From NCBI GenBank assembly GCA_015178975.1, contig WHVD01000049.1:124001-188000 (forward strand): DNA of 64,000 nucleotides, given 5' to 3'. The notes under the pieces are model-generated. The model did no database searches and was not told where the DNA came from. It saw only the letters and a list, made by a program, of their open reading frames with translations. This document shows positions 46,251 through 57,834 of this stretch, in pieces (positions within the stretch are counted from its first letter, which is position 1; each line of letters opens with the position of its first letter). A program made the translations under genes and the position numbers. Origin of the DNA: Hysterangium stoloniferum (lineage: Eukaryota; Basidiomycota; Agaricomycetes; Hysterangiales; Hysterangiaceae).

Positions 46251-46638
46251 TGTAGTAAATACCTCAGTCGATTCCACTATCCTGTGTCGACTGAGGTAAG
46301 TTCTATCTCGTACATCAGGGATTTGGGAATGTCTACACCTATTATGTAGATTACCTAAACTCCCTAGACTCTCTATATCTATAGTAAGCTTTTATACCGA
46401 CTAATAAATAGGGATCTCGCGAAAGTAGTGTGTCTAGCCGAGCTAGCAAGCTCTCCTAGATGGCTCTAGACAATATATACAGCATACTTGCTGATCTTCC
46501 CACTTTCCTGATGTAGTATTGCCAGTGCCTGTCAATAACTAATCGCATCATAGTTATCTTTGTTATAGGTAGATATACAATCTTAGTCGATTCCACTATC
46601 CTATGTCGACTGAGTTATGTTTGTTATAGTTTCTAACA
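46251..46638 (-). repeat. LTR-like stretch with a stem-loop near each end
   Basis: It runs from TGTAGTAAATACC to TTTCTAACA. Inside each end lies nearly the same 33-nt stem-loop (46263-46295 and 46582-46614), CAGTCGA...TCGACTG with a shared TTCCACTATCCT loop. On the minus strand a TATAAAAGC sits mid-way. No clear target duplication was found, so calling it an LTR is tentative. Confidence 0.45.
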
Positions 46639-47305
46639 TAACCAGTATCCATAGTTACTTCATTTCCGCCACATAATATATAATTAATATTTGTGTCTGC
46701 GTTAATTTACATCGGGAAATGGGAACATGCTCTGCTAAAATGGGATTTCTAGTATTGCTCTACAAAGTTGGCTACCGCGTGAGAATAGATCCTAGCCGAT
46801 CGCGTGGCATGACGTGATATAGCTATATTAGGTTGGAGGATTCAGTGACATCGGTGGAGTGCAAACGACTTCATTGCCTGTAAAACAGTATACATTACAT
46901 TACAGAACATGTCCGATTAACTATGAGCTTTTCCGTAGTGAACGGTCTCACCTGCGATACCACACGTAGTAGTAGCAGTTTTAGACTCGGAAGTACCAAT
47001 GATTTATATGTATAGTTATTACCCTTATATTTTGAATGGCTGTTCAAATACACCTAAAATAAACCAAGAAAAATTCAGTATATCAAGAATAGAGAACCGG
47101 TCTCTTGATTCCAAGCTTGCAACGTCAGCCGCTGGTTACATAACACGCGGCCACGGGGGCATTTTGGGCTTTCTATAACTCAGACCAGTGGGCTTTGTTC
47201 TTGACCCACCAGCCCATGCTTCCCACTCCTTGATTGCTGTTATTTCAGATCCGCTATTGACCATCTCCCACTTATACCTTCGTCTTCACAAAGAGAGTCT
47301 CTTCA
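46639..47305. other. Intergenic DNA upstream of the 47306 gene
   Basis: No frame or repeat recognised; presumably the promoter of the next gene. Confidence 0.4.
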
Positions 47306-50300
47306 ATGCCCTTCGTCTCCAGGTTGAAAAAGCTCGGCACGCTGCCTGTGCCAGAACTTTCCACAGACCTGATTGTCCATCTGATCCATCATGAAGATTC
47401 AGAAGACACCAATATTGTATATACATCTTGTAGCCCTATCTCTGCGGACGTTCCACCACCACCAAGTATTCGCTTCGAGTCTCCCTCTGTTCATACCAAA
47501 CCTGGAGACGTCTTGCTATGGGCCACACGCGTACATAAAAAGGCTTGTTTCGTACATGCTTGTTGGGTATTTAACGGCTCCACTTGGGTCAAGCCTTCCT
47601 CATTTTCTGAGATTATGATGGACCATCCACAAAAGCCTAATTATCAGCTCGTAGTCCTCTCGGGACCATATGTAAAATGGGAAGCAAAGGCCGACCCTGA
47701 TCGTGAACCCTCTTTGACAATACCTGATCCCCCGCTTTTGCGTCCAGGCGCACGGGGAACTGTCAACACAATCGTAGGCGGTCTGAAGGATGCGCCTATC
47801 GGGTCTCCTTCGCGCCAATCACATGAGTGCGTAACATTCTTTAGTTTTACGATACATTCTAGGATACTAATATTCAATAAACTATGGATCAGAACGCCTG
47901 ATGGTTCCGCTGGAATTTGTGCTTCAAGGTGAACAGAACAGGCTTTCCCGGCTCGTGATTGTCATATGTATTAATTTACCATTTCAAGCTCTCCATTATC
48001 CTGCATTGATGATGAAGATACGGAATTGAGCTCCCCGTCGAAAGTACTGCCTGTAACTGCGAGTTTTTCCAACACACCTCCCGCCCCGATCTCGTGCGTA
48101 ACTTCCGTTCCATTATCGGTCTTTTGCTAATCATAGATAAAGTGACGTTGCTCAGCGGGTACGAGAGCGACCGAGAGGGGCCCGTCCACCCCCGTCCAAC
48201 CGTCAAATAACGCCCCAAGCGACTGAGCCTCTCACGCCTGACTCCACTAAACATACTCGTTCTCGTATAGTTCGTCGCAATGAAACCATTTCTTCTGTAA
48301 ATTCTTCACGTCCATGCAAACGAACACGCATGGGTGGTGATGTGGTGCCATCTTTAAGATGGACGTCTGCGTGCTCCCCTGCGCTCAAAAGGCGTAAAAC
48401 TGATACGCCTGCACGTGCTGCCACCCAGCCTAACTTATTTCCTTCACCGAATACTAATAAATCGCGAAGAAACAGCTCCAATAACAATGGCGACATGTCT
48501 AGCCCACGAACCAATACCCAGGTTAACGCCAAAACTCGGAGACTTTCTACATCCCAAAGGCACCAGTCTTCATTGCCACAACCAACACAGCCGAACAATG
48601 AAGAATCTGTCCCACAAGACAGTAATGTGAACCAAAGGCCGTGTCCACCGTCTAGCGAAGAGTTGCGCAATATTACTCCCTTTAACTTACTGTCGCCACC
48701 ACCGCCTCCTTTAAAGACGGAAGCCATCGAAGTCCCTGCTGGTGTTTCAGGTGTGACATTGGTGGAAGATGATTTAATTGAACATGTCTTGGCTCCGGAA
48801 CCGGCTGAACAAGATTCAGTCGTAGATTTGTCTGCAGATCGGGTTCTATCTGACGCTCAGAAACGAGATCAGCTTCTCATGGACACTACATTGCGACAAG
48901 CCCAGCTCTTGCAAGCTGAATTGTCTCGTTCTGAGACTGCACTTGCGGAGTTGAAGCGGGAAACCACCGAGACAATTGCGCAGCTCACTAAGGATCGGGA
49001 TGAGGCGCAGGCATCGTTAAAAGGCTTTGGAATAACTATGTCCAATCTTGATCAGGCTGTTCATAGGCATACATTGGTTCAGGATGATTCACAGGGAGAT
49101 GTTATGATGCAACTCCAGGCAGTGAAGGCAGAACGGGACGAACTGGCAAAGTTGGTTATGGACTTGAAAGAGTCCGAAGAACGGTACACCAAGGACTTGG
49201 CAATGCTTCAGTCTAACGACGAGTCCACTCGTTTCACTACTTTGCAGAATTCGTTACGCGCAGCGCAGGATGCGCTCCATCGACAGCGGACTCAGGCCCA
49301 GGAATCCGAGGCTCGCCAACAAGGCACCATCACACAGCTTACCAAAGAAATTCTACAGAGGAACATCAGTGCGGACGAAATGTCAAGCAAAATGGGAGCA
49401 GTGGGAAAGCGCATCAAGGAGCTTGAAACCTCGTCCTTGACAAATGAACGAAAGTTCCTTGAGGAAAAGGCGACTTTGCAGCATAAGATTGATGAAATGG
49501 AAAAATTCCAATCCACTGTAGGTTTTTATTTTATGTGAATAATTTTTTATCTATCTTTCTTATCATTATTTTTAGGGTCGTATAGACAACGCTGAGATCG
49601 AGCGTCTTAATGAGGTTATAGAGAGCAAAGACCGTGATCTCGTTGCTGCACAGGAGAAAGCTGACCGATTAGGAAACGACATCCAGTGCTTTCACCAGGA
49701 CCGAGCATCTCAGGATGACACGATTACTGAACTGACTCGCATTCGGACTAATTTGGAGCAGCAACTTAAACAAGCTCATACATCTATCAATGATATCGAG
49801 GAAATGGCCAAAAGTAAAGATGCCGCATACACCCAAGAACAGGCCGCTCGAAAAACCGCCGAATCACGCTTTGCGTCGTATCGTGATCAATTAAGTGAAC
49901 ATATCCGTATTTTCGACCGTGACCGACAAACTGCGGAGCATTTATTGCTTTCCCAACGCTCTGATCATATCATGATGGAGAGAGTTAAGACTGAACAATT
50001 TGAGCGTTTGCAAACCTATGTGGTGAAACTGGAAGCCGTTTCCGCAGACCAACGTCGGACCCTCCAAGCACTGGTGGATGCTAAATCCCGTGACGCTGAA
50101 TCTCTCCGAGAGCGTATATTGCAGATGAGGAAGGAATGGTGGGCGGACAGGACTAAATTTAGCGCTGAATTTTCAGCTGTCGACAATCGATTATCGGAAG
50201 CCGTTAGGGAACGCACTGCGCTTCAGAGGGAGGTAACGCAACGAGGATTGGAGCTGGCGCAAGCACAGAAGCAAGGCTCGTCGCTTCAAGCCTCTCTTGC

Positions 50301-51774
50301 TGCCGAACAGCAGTTGTGCAAAGAATTAGCTGCGCAACGCATCGAAGTCGAGAAAAAATTATCGGAACTGCGCACCTGCTTAGAGGAGAATGTCCAAATG
50401 AAGACCGAATTACACGAGCAGTCTCAGAAACTTCGCATTAAACAAGACGAATGTGTTAGATTAGTAAACAAGGTTTCCGAAAGCGATCAGCTCACACGGG
50501 ATTTGTCTTCGACGGTGCAGTCTCTTGAACGAGACTTGGTGGAATCCTCGAAACAAATAGAGGCACTTCGCCATGAAAACAGGAATGTGGAGGGGGAGCT
50601 TCGTTCCGCAAGGCATATCAATCAGTTGAAAGCCAATCAGGCCGCGGAAGCGCTACAGCATGCAAAAGCTGAAATTGCCGAGCAGGCAAATTCCTTTAGA
50701 GTGGAGCAAAGGCGTACCGCAGAGGATCTTTCTAGGCTTGCAAGAGGAATTGAAGATCTTGAAGGCCAGCTGTCCAACGCGGGAGTGGAACTTGCACAAA
50801 GCAAGAAACTTCTGGCGAATGAGCAGGCGACCTCTAGGGGCGAACGCGAACGTTTGATTGCCGATCTCACATCATCGTCGAAGAATACTCATGCGCTTCA
50901 AAAGCAATTATCTGAGTCACAGGAACAGCGCTCTCTACTCCAGCAGTCCCTAGATAAACAGAAAATATCGTTTGAACAGGAAATTTACAGATATGATGTC
51001 GCGCTGGAGGAATTGACCTTCTTTGAAAAACGAATGTTGCAATCGGAAGCCCAGCGTACCGATTCGGAGAATAATTTGAAGATTAGGACCGCAGATCTTT
51101 TGGAAGAGCGTGCAGGTCGTCTGCAGGCAGAAAAGGAGGTTGTTGATGGACAAAAGCGCTTCGACAATCTTTCCTCTAGTCGCCTCTCTTTGGAACGAGA
51201 GTTGAAAAGCTGCCAGTCGAAATTGACCGACATTGAGGATAGAGCCCAGCATTTGGAGAGGGAGCATTCTAGCCTCCATAGCCAAATAACCTCTATATCA
51301 ACTGATCTGAAAAAATCTCAAGCTGAATGTGTGCGCCTGCGGGCAGAATTGGATTTCGGGAAGGAGGAAGCCCGCATGGCGGATCAAACGGCTTTGAAAT
51401 CCATTTCTGACGAATTAAAGGCGTCTCAAGCTGAACACACACGTTTACAGGCGGAACTAGCCTGTGAGAAAGAGAAGCTCAATATCGAACGGACGCTTTC
51501 ACCAGACGAGTTGAGGATGAAGCTTGCGGCTTTAGAATTTTGTGTAGAGGAGGAGAGATTACTCGCACATTCATTACGGAAGGAGCTAGTGAAGGAGCAA
51601 TCGTCCAATTATTGGTCTGAGCTTGGTAGTCAGCTACTCCGTAGTCTGCACGAAGTTCAAGACCAGCTTCAAGTCGAACGAAAGGCTCGACATGCACTCC
51701 AGACTCAACTTAGTATGAGAAGGTCGGAGGAGGCCCCCACCTCTCGTGGTTCATCGACGGCCGATTTACGCTGA
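47306..51774 (+). CDS. Large coiled-coil protein, 1,415 residues, function unknown
   Basis: Five exons (47306-47826, 47893-47928, 47989-48118, 48156-49517, 49576-51774) sum to 4,248 nt, exactly 1,416 codons, and every junction has GT...AG ends. A TACTAAT branch site is visible before the second exon. Residues 1-175 form a small globular part (GDVLLWATRVHKKACFVHAC, YQLVVLSGPYVKWEAK). Residues about 230-420 are basic and low complexity with likely nuclear signals (SRPCKRTRMG, ALKRRKTDTP). From about 460 to 1400 the protein is almost continuous heptad coiled coil. The size and layout suit a structural or scaffold protein of the nucleus, spindle pole or cytoskeleton, but I recognise no named family. 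Confidence 0.85.
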
Positions 51775-52837
51775 CACAGCGAAACGACCTATATAATACT
51801 GGCTCCAGCTGGTTTTTAACGTGCTGATCTGTTCTTGATGTGGGGAAAGGGTTGAAGAGGTATAAACATGTTATTCCTGAATGTGGTACATAGTTATGTC
51901 GATTATGAAATAGAGGACTTTACTCCTGTCTTCTCAGGTATACATATGTATGGTTATTATAAGTAGGCCTTTGCAATATTCCCTAACTTCCACGATTTTA
52001 AACCTTAGATAGACGCTATATTTACAAACACAGCGCTGAGGCTCAAACTCTCCCTCTCCGAATACCCTCTTATAAAATTCGTGGCAAATTTAAAATCTTC
52101 GTGAGAATGTTCAAATCCCCAAAACACGCGGTAAATTCTGTATATTCAAAAGAATTCTTTAGGCATTCTCCAAACCCAACCACAACCTGGGCGCTTCTCA
52201 GTACTCTGGAAGGCACTAAGTTTTAGCACTCGCTAACGGTACTCAACTTCAAATTTTATCCCATAACCTTGCTAAAGACGCTCTGAAGTCATCGTCTTTA
52301 TCTCACTCCGGTCTGGTGAACATCATGTTGCGGTGTAAAGTGGAAGCCGGCTGCGACCGCAAGTGACAGACAGGCATCCGCGGGACGCTTCATGAGACTT
52401 GCTACAGTACAAAAAATAAAACGCTGTAGCAAATGTGAAAGGGGGATGGTGGGTAGGAAATAAAATGAACTGTCACAGATGCTACAAGCATCCTGTGAGA
52501 TGGGAGACGAAGGAACAAAGACAAAGAGAAGGGGGAAAGCGCTAGTGAACAATAAAGGGAGATGATCACACAAAAGTGACATTGGTTGAGACCTATGATC
52601 ACTAAAGAACTCGGACAAATGTAATTTGTCCGATCCATTTTTGGTCCTTAGCGCTCACCTGTGGACACCTTCCGGGCTTAGGATATACAAAAAAACATAC
52701 GTACGTACATCCATATACATCGGCTAGTAATATGATGAGATCTCTCCCGTCCTAAATTACAGATCTGATCCGCTTACTTTAATTCATTAATATTATGTAC
52801 AAAACTTTTTTTTCCGGTGCTTCCCTCTCTTGTGTCC
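51775..52837. other. Intergenic DNA
   Basis: This is the 3' flank of the coiled-coil gene and the promoter of the next gene. Frames on the minus strand at 52298-52638 show no family signal. Confidence 0.5.
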
Positions 52838-54918
52838 ATGGACTTCTTGAGGACTGACATCGCGTTGGACGAGCCTCCCGATGAGTACCATCATGCAATC
52901 AAGCATAAAGCCGTGATAGAAATTACATATGACGATGCAGAGCTTGTCGTGTTTGTGGAGACGGCGCTGTCTGCCGGTTACACAGAGAACCTGAAGGACG
53001 TTCGCCTGGGTAGCGACCTATGGGCATTGAACATCCCACATCCTGAAGAAGTATTGGATATATCCGTGGATGGTGGTAGATATGTGCGGATAAAGGCAAT
53101 GGTGACGTTTGAGGGAACGCCAGTAAGCCCTTTTCAGAATAATAACACCCTGCTTTCTAAACTTGCCTTGCTACAGGATGTCATGACACTCATGCAGTGT
53201 AGTGAGAAATCTCGCCAGCTGAAAATGTGAGGGTCAGATGTCGATTCATGATTGTCTTTGTACTTATGACATTGTAGTATCAACATGGCGGTCTTGAATA
53301 TGTAAGCTCTATCACACTTCATTCAAACAACAAGCAGAAAACACCCCTTCAGAGAGGATATCACAGATGCCTCAATCAAATTTCCGACAGATTTGGAGGG
53401 GGTGCAGACAGAAGGCGATAGCAGAACTTCTGCTGTATCTAGGGCATGTACCCAAGAGGTTCGTCTGACCGTTCCACAGACACCTCCTGGACCGGCAACT
53501 CTCGTGGGGCATGCGACTCCCCCTACGGCTCTATCTACCATGTCTTGGACGCAGCCCATCGAACCGCCGACCTCTCCATCGCCGGCTCAGATGGCAGTAA
53601 TGCCTCCGACACCGACAATTAGCTCTTGCACGCCGACTCCAGAACCATCATCTCCTGGATCCGAATGCTCTTTGGAACCTACGGTCCAAGTTGAAAGACC
53701 CGAAAGCCCAGACCTTGAGAGTCAGCTGCGCGAAGAATTCCGTGTGATTCTTCACGAAAGAATGTTTGAACTACAGACAACTATTAATGAAAAGGTGAAT
53801 ATGACATTGTAAGCGAACACGATGTTGAATAAGGGGTAACTTTTTTCTTCTTAGGATGAACAATTGAGGAAGTGCAAGGAGGTTGTTGGGGCTGAATTTG
53901 AAAAAATTCTTCAGATGAGGATGGTGGAAGTGCAGAGAGCGTGCAATGATGAAGTAGGGCGTACTATTATTCCTTCTCTTTGGTGTCATTTCATAACTGA
54001 GGTCACAGGTTGCAGAGATGATGCACAAAGTTCGACACGCTCGAGCGTGGGCTAAGCAAGAGCGAAAGCGCCGTGTTGAAGCCGAGGCCCACAGTTGGAA
54101 GGCCAGTATACCCAAAGAGGTAAAAAGACCTATCCACTACTTAATACTATTACTCTTCCCTTCGATTGCACGTTGATCGCCCATTTTAGATGCACGACAT
54201 ACCCGTAGACGGTCCGGGAGGTCTCAGAGATCAGCTATTCGCAGCAAAGCTTGAAATAGAACTCCAGAAAAAGAGGAATCAGGAGCTTCAGGAACAACTG
54301 AAACAGAGTCAAAACAAAATCGCACGGCTGGCTTCGGAACCTGGTGGAGGCATTGGGGACACGGTATCGTCCGGCGATACCACGTGTGACGTATCCCCCA
54401 TTGATCTCAATGACACGAGGAATGAAGGGATAGAGACAGTCGGTTATGATGGTATAGAGCAGGAGAACATAGCGACGAGTGGCCAAAAGGAACCAGAGCA
54501 GATCTCCTGCAGAAGATGCACTATCCGCACCCAATCGGCGAAATTATCAAACATGCTGATTAAAACAGCAGAGCTCCGTGTGTCCTTCTTCGAGCGCAAG
54601 GTCATCGAGAGCCAGAGTCTTGCCACAAATATGTTGCTCGCCTTGCAAGGCGAAAGGCGGATGAGAGCGCATTCTGAGGCTCAGAGAAGCGAGGAGCTGC
54701 GGAAGCGGCTTATCGCTGAGGATATTGCGGAGGCGGTGGTTCGTGAGAGTGAATGGCCATTCGTCGTTCCAAGTTTGTTGGAAGCATTCGTGAGATTCTA
54801 TGGCGGCCTGGAGGAGTTTGGCAAAGATTTCAATGATAACTCCAAAGAAATATGTGGTGGGTCCAATGTGAGCGATGTTGACTATCAGGCGGAGGGGAGT
54901 GACTCGGATTACGAATAG
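52838..54918 (+). CDS. Coiled-coil protein, 602 residues, function unknown
   Basis: Six exons (52838-53226, 53278-53301, 53338-53794, 53855-53953, 54009-54119, 54190-54918) total 1,809 nt with frame kept throughout. The second exon is only 24 nt. The start MDFLRTDIALDEPPDEYHHA is the first in-frame ATG. Residues about 15-150 look globular (ELVVFVETALSAGYTENLKD, LLSKLALLQDVMTLMQ). Residues 170-270 are Pro/Ser/Thr-rich. From 270 on there is coiled coil broken by an acidic linker, and the tail ends in EGSDSDYE. A CRRCTIRTQSAKLS stretch holds an isolated C-x2-C pair. No family is recognised. Part of its 3' end is repeated just downstream. Confidence 0.85.
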
Positions 54919-54955
54919 AGATAAAATGATAGATTACACTTTGCGTAAAGTTTGT

Positions 54956-55105
54956 TGAAAACATACATGAAATTCTATGGCGGTTTGGAGAAGTCGGCAA
55001 AGAGTCCGATGAGAGTGCCAAAGACATGTACTAGAGATTTGGTGAGTCCGATGTGCACCATATTGGTTACCAAGGTCTCAGGAGGAGAGTGGCTTGGACC
55101 ACAAA
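54956..55105 (+). pseudogene. Decayed duplicate of the 3' end of the preceding gene
   Basis: This stretch repeats, with many changes, the last 145 bp or so of the 52838-54918 gene. Shared landmarks include AAATTCTATGGCGG for AGATTCTATGGCGG (the FYGGLE codons), followed by GGAGAAG...GGCAAAGA and, later, GATGT...TATCAGG-like positions. Frame is not kept. It lies 40 bp after the stop codon, so it could be part of the 3' UTR. Confidence 0.65.
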
Positions 55106-55190
55106 CGGAGATAAGTGATATATCACGAGTTACATAATTTCATACATAGCAGCCAGATAAGAGTATGTGTGGTCAATATTAGTTGACGTG

Positions 55191-56725
55191 TCAGTTTTTA
55201 GCTTCTTCCACCTTTGCCTCAAAAAATCCACGGACGTCTTCTTCACGAACGATACGGCCCTCCTGGGCGAACGGCCTAAGATATGATATAAGTTCATCTC
55301 TATGGTCAGGTATCAGATGTGCATTGGCAACAGAAACAGGCTGGACTTGCCGCATTGCATTGTAAGCCCGGATTCCATCGAGAGCGCGATCCCTCGGCAA
55401 ATTTAACAGCGCTCGCATGCCCAAGTCCTCAAGGGACATACCTGAAAAAAGCGTCAACGACAACGCCACTTTGGAAAACACCGACGAACCCGAATCAGGA
55501 TCTTCTGGAGGCACATATGTTTCCTCTTCCTCCAAAAGGAATGGATGTTGTTGAAGAGAGGGGAGGCACTAATCCCAAGTTAGACCAACGTATGCTAAGA
55601 AAAAGTTGTAAAACATACGGCCGAACATCTACACCAACGCTCCCGCCAGCCTTCCGTCAAGAATATATCGCCTTGGCCAACAAATTCACTAGCCGCATCG
55701 TCTGAAGAAGTCTGGCGTTTGAGCGTAGTAGCAACGACAGCTAGGACAGATTGTGCCACCGAATTGAGAGGCGGGGCGAGACACGGCGGAGAAGCTGTAT
55801 CATCTGCCACCACAGTCTCACACCCGTCTTTTGTTCTCAATTTCTTCACTGGCCGCGCATCCGCCGAGTCGCCGGGTTCAGTTTGCAGCTCCCGTTTCCG
55901 TTCCTCAATCTCAGAGCCAACATCCAGAGATGATAGTTCATCATCCCCGTCCAGAACTTTCCACTTTGGATCAATCCCGCCCTCTTCAACACCGACCGGC
56001 GCTTTGACTTCGTCCTTTGCACTAGCGTAAACCATCATAATGCCCCTCGTACCCGCCCACCTCTTCAGAGTATCGTTTGACAGAACACATGCTCCACATA
56101 TGAACGAATCGTATGTCCCAGAAGACAATAGCGGCGGTGGGAGGTCATTGGAGGCATTTGAATCAACGTCGCCAACATCCTGACTATCCGATTCTGGGGC
56201 AGCTTGTTGTGGCGTTGATGGTCGTTCGTTCGGCCGGGTTCGCAGGTTGAGACATGACTCGTGGTACCAATCTTCACAAAAAACGCATTGAATCATTGTT
56301 TCTCTCTCTCGTTTGGCATCGTATGGCCGATGACATCTGCAGAACTTCGCGTCGAAGTTTTGACCATATGTGTTGGCCTCGTTGCCTGCTATGGGACCCT
56401 TGTGGAGCGTGCAGCCTGTGACGTTAACGATAGTAGGACAATCACAGACAAAGGCACGCTTGGGAAAAAGTTCGATTTGTTCTGAAGCCTTTTAATTAGG
56501 AGTATTGGCAGTATCGGCGTCCATGCACTCACCATGATCACCATGACATGACACCGAACAAGCCGAGCAAAGACCTCTAGGAATGCCACATGTCAAACAG
56601 AGGTGCACAGCCTGCCTAATCGGCCCCTTCTCATGAGTACATTTGTCAAACGAATGAGGCAGGGCAAGCGCCGCTTCTTGGACTAATGCATTTTCCGAGG
56701 CAACTAGAGAGGTGAGATCTGACAT
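55191..56725 (-). CDS. UBR7: UBR7-type protein: UBR-box and PHD-finger ubiquitin ligase candidate
   Basis: The orthologue group includes human UBR7 and fission yeast Mlo2. The start is MSDLTSLVASENALVQEAAL. The UBR-type zinc finger follows (HSFDKCTHEKGPIRQAVHLC, CSACSVSCHGDHEQIELFPK, FVCDCPT). The PHD finger comes next (FCRCHRPYD...MIQCVFCEDWYHESCLN...FICGACV) and then an acidic/basic linker with RPVKKLRTKDG. The C-terminal module is WCRC-SACLPSL, LLEEEETYVPPEDPDSG, MSLEDLGMRALLNLPRDRAL and EEDVRGFF. Exon 1 is 56533-56725 and exon 2 runs from 56481 to about 55640. Further short introns interrupt the C-terminal module, one best explained as a GC-AG intron (see findings). It is predicted to bind N-degron substrates or histone tails. 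It is divergent from ATG12. Confidence 0.92.
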
Positions 56726-57027
56726 GCCCGTGTAAAAACAGTGATATTTGTCTATGAACTGGAATAAGCATTCAGATAAATTCCACAAGTTTAGACGATA
56801 TTGCCTCACAATTGATCGGAAGTCAAGTATCGGTTGCCACCAATGTTGCCTGTAACCGCAGCCCCAGAAGCGCGACTTTTGCTTTAAATCGTTACTATGT
56901 CCGTATTATGCCTTCAACTAGATGGTCCCTATGAGAAATATATAGAGACTTTAGATGAAGCGCGTTGGATCGCAGATCTTGGAGTCACGTGTGACGTGAC
57001 ACCACTCCACTTTGCCAGGTTGCCGAC
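56726..57027. promoter_or_regulatory. Divergent promoter of UBR7 and ATG12 with a CACGTG box
   Basis: Only 302 bp separate the two start codons. CACGTG at 56986-56991, within TCACGTGTGACGTGACACC, lies about 40 bp before the ATG12 start and combines a bHLH E-box with a TGACGTGA ATF/CRE-like half. The decayed duplicate downstream has lost the E-box (CATGTG). Binding by a bHLH factor is inference. Confidence 0.5.
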
Positions 57028-57621
57028 ATGTCGACCAATGCAGCTATTTCGGAGGTTTTCTCAGCGACTATTCAGCAAACAACTATGAACAAAGGGCCTC
57101 TTATGGATGCTTTGGAGACGTATAAGAAGAAGGACTCATCAAAGAGTATGTCGATGGCCCTGTTTTGTGTACTTCGATGGTTTGACTCGTGTGTTAGTCG
57201 TCGTGAGGTTCAAGGCGGTTGGAAATGCACCAATCATGAAGCAGAACTTCTATAAGATTACTGCTGCCAATAGATTTCAGGCTGTGATCCAGTTTCTGAG
57301 GAAGGAGCTTGGGTGGAAGGCTACGGATCCGTTGGTACGCTTAATTAACGCTTGTTATCGTTAACATTGGTTCAACGTTTATATCAGTTCACATATATCA
57401 ATCTCGCTTTTTCGCCTGCACCGGATGATACTGTAGCAAACCTATACAAGGTCTGTTAATCTCCCAGTTGGGCCATCTTTACTTAAGACATAACCTATTT
57501 GCGTAGTGCTTTTCGACAGACGGTCATTTAATTGTAAACTACAGGTACATTTGTGCCTGCACGCTGAGATAAACTACTCCTTTTGACTTTCCATCGCAGT
57601 TCTACAGCAGCCTGGGGTTAA
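57028..57621 (+). CDS. ATG12: Ubiquitin-like autophagy protein ATG12
   Basis: ATG12 is conjugated to ATG5 by ATG7 and ATG10, and the conjugate with ATG16 lipidates ATG8 on the forming autophagosome. Five exons (57028-57145, 57198-57334, 57388-57450, 57507-57544, 57600-57621) give 125 residues with frame kept. After a variable N-terminus (MSTNAAISEVFSATIQQT) come VVRFKAVGNAPIMKQNFYKI, FQAVIQFLRKELGWKATDPL, FTYINLAFSPAPDDTVANLY, FSTDGHLIVNY and the C-terminal STTAAWG-type end (here SSTAAWG) with the terminal glycine that is activated without prior cleavage. It appears complete. A broken tandem copy follows. Confidence 0.95.
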
Positions 57622-57834
57622 TTTGGGGATGTTCTAGATTTTGTGTTTTTATTTGGTTTGTAGCTTCACCTTGTATAATAATAAAGTTCGATTATAGGAT
57701 TGTTTTATAATTACTGAATAAATTCAACGCCAAATATTATTTATCCGAAGAGCATCCCAATTTTGCGAATATCTTGAAGTACGTCGATACCTTGGTTCGC
57801 ACCTGTATATTAATTAAATTCCAAGGCTTTAGAA
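57622..57834. other. 3' flank of ATG12
   Basis: AT-rich sequence. AATAAAG at about 57680 could serve as a poly(A) signal. Confidence 0.4.

Noticed and set aside
48203-48727. 174-codon minus-strand frame
   Set aside because: It is antisense to a confidently spliced exon of the 1,415-residue coiled-coil gene.
55319-56030. Plus-strand frames of 100-128 codons
   Set aside because: They are antisense to UBR7 exons, whose zinc-finger and C-terminal motifs are unmistakable on the other strand.
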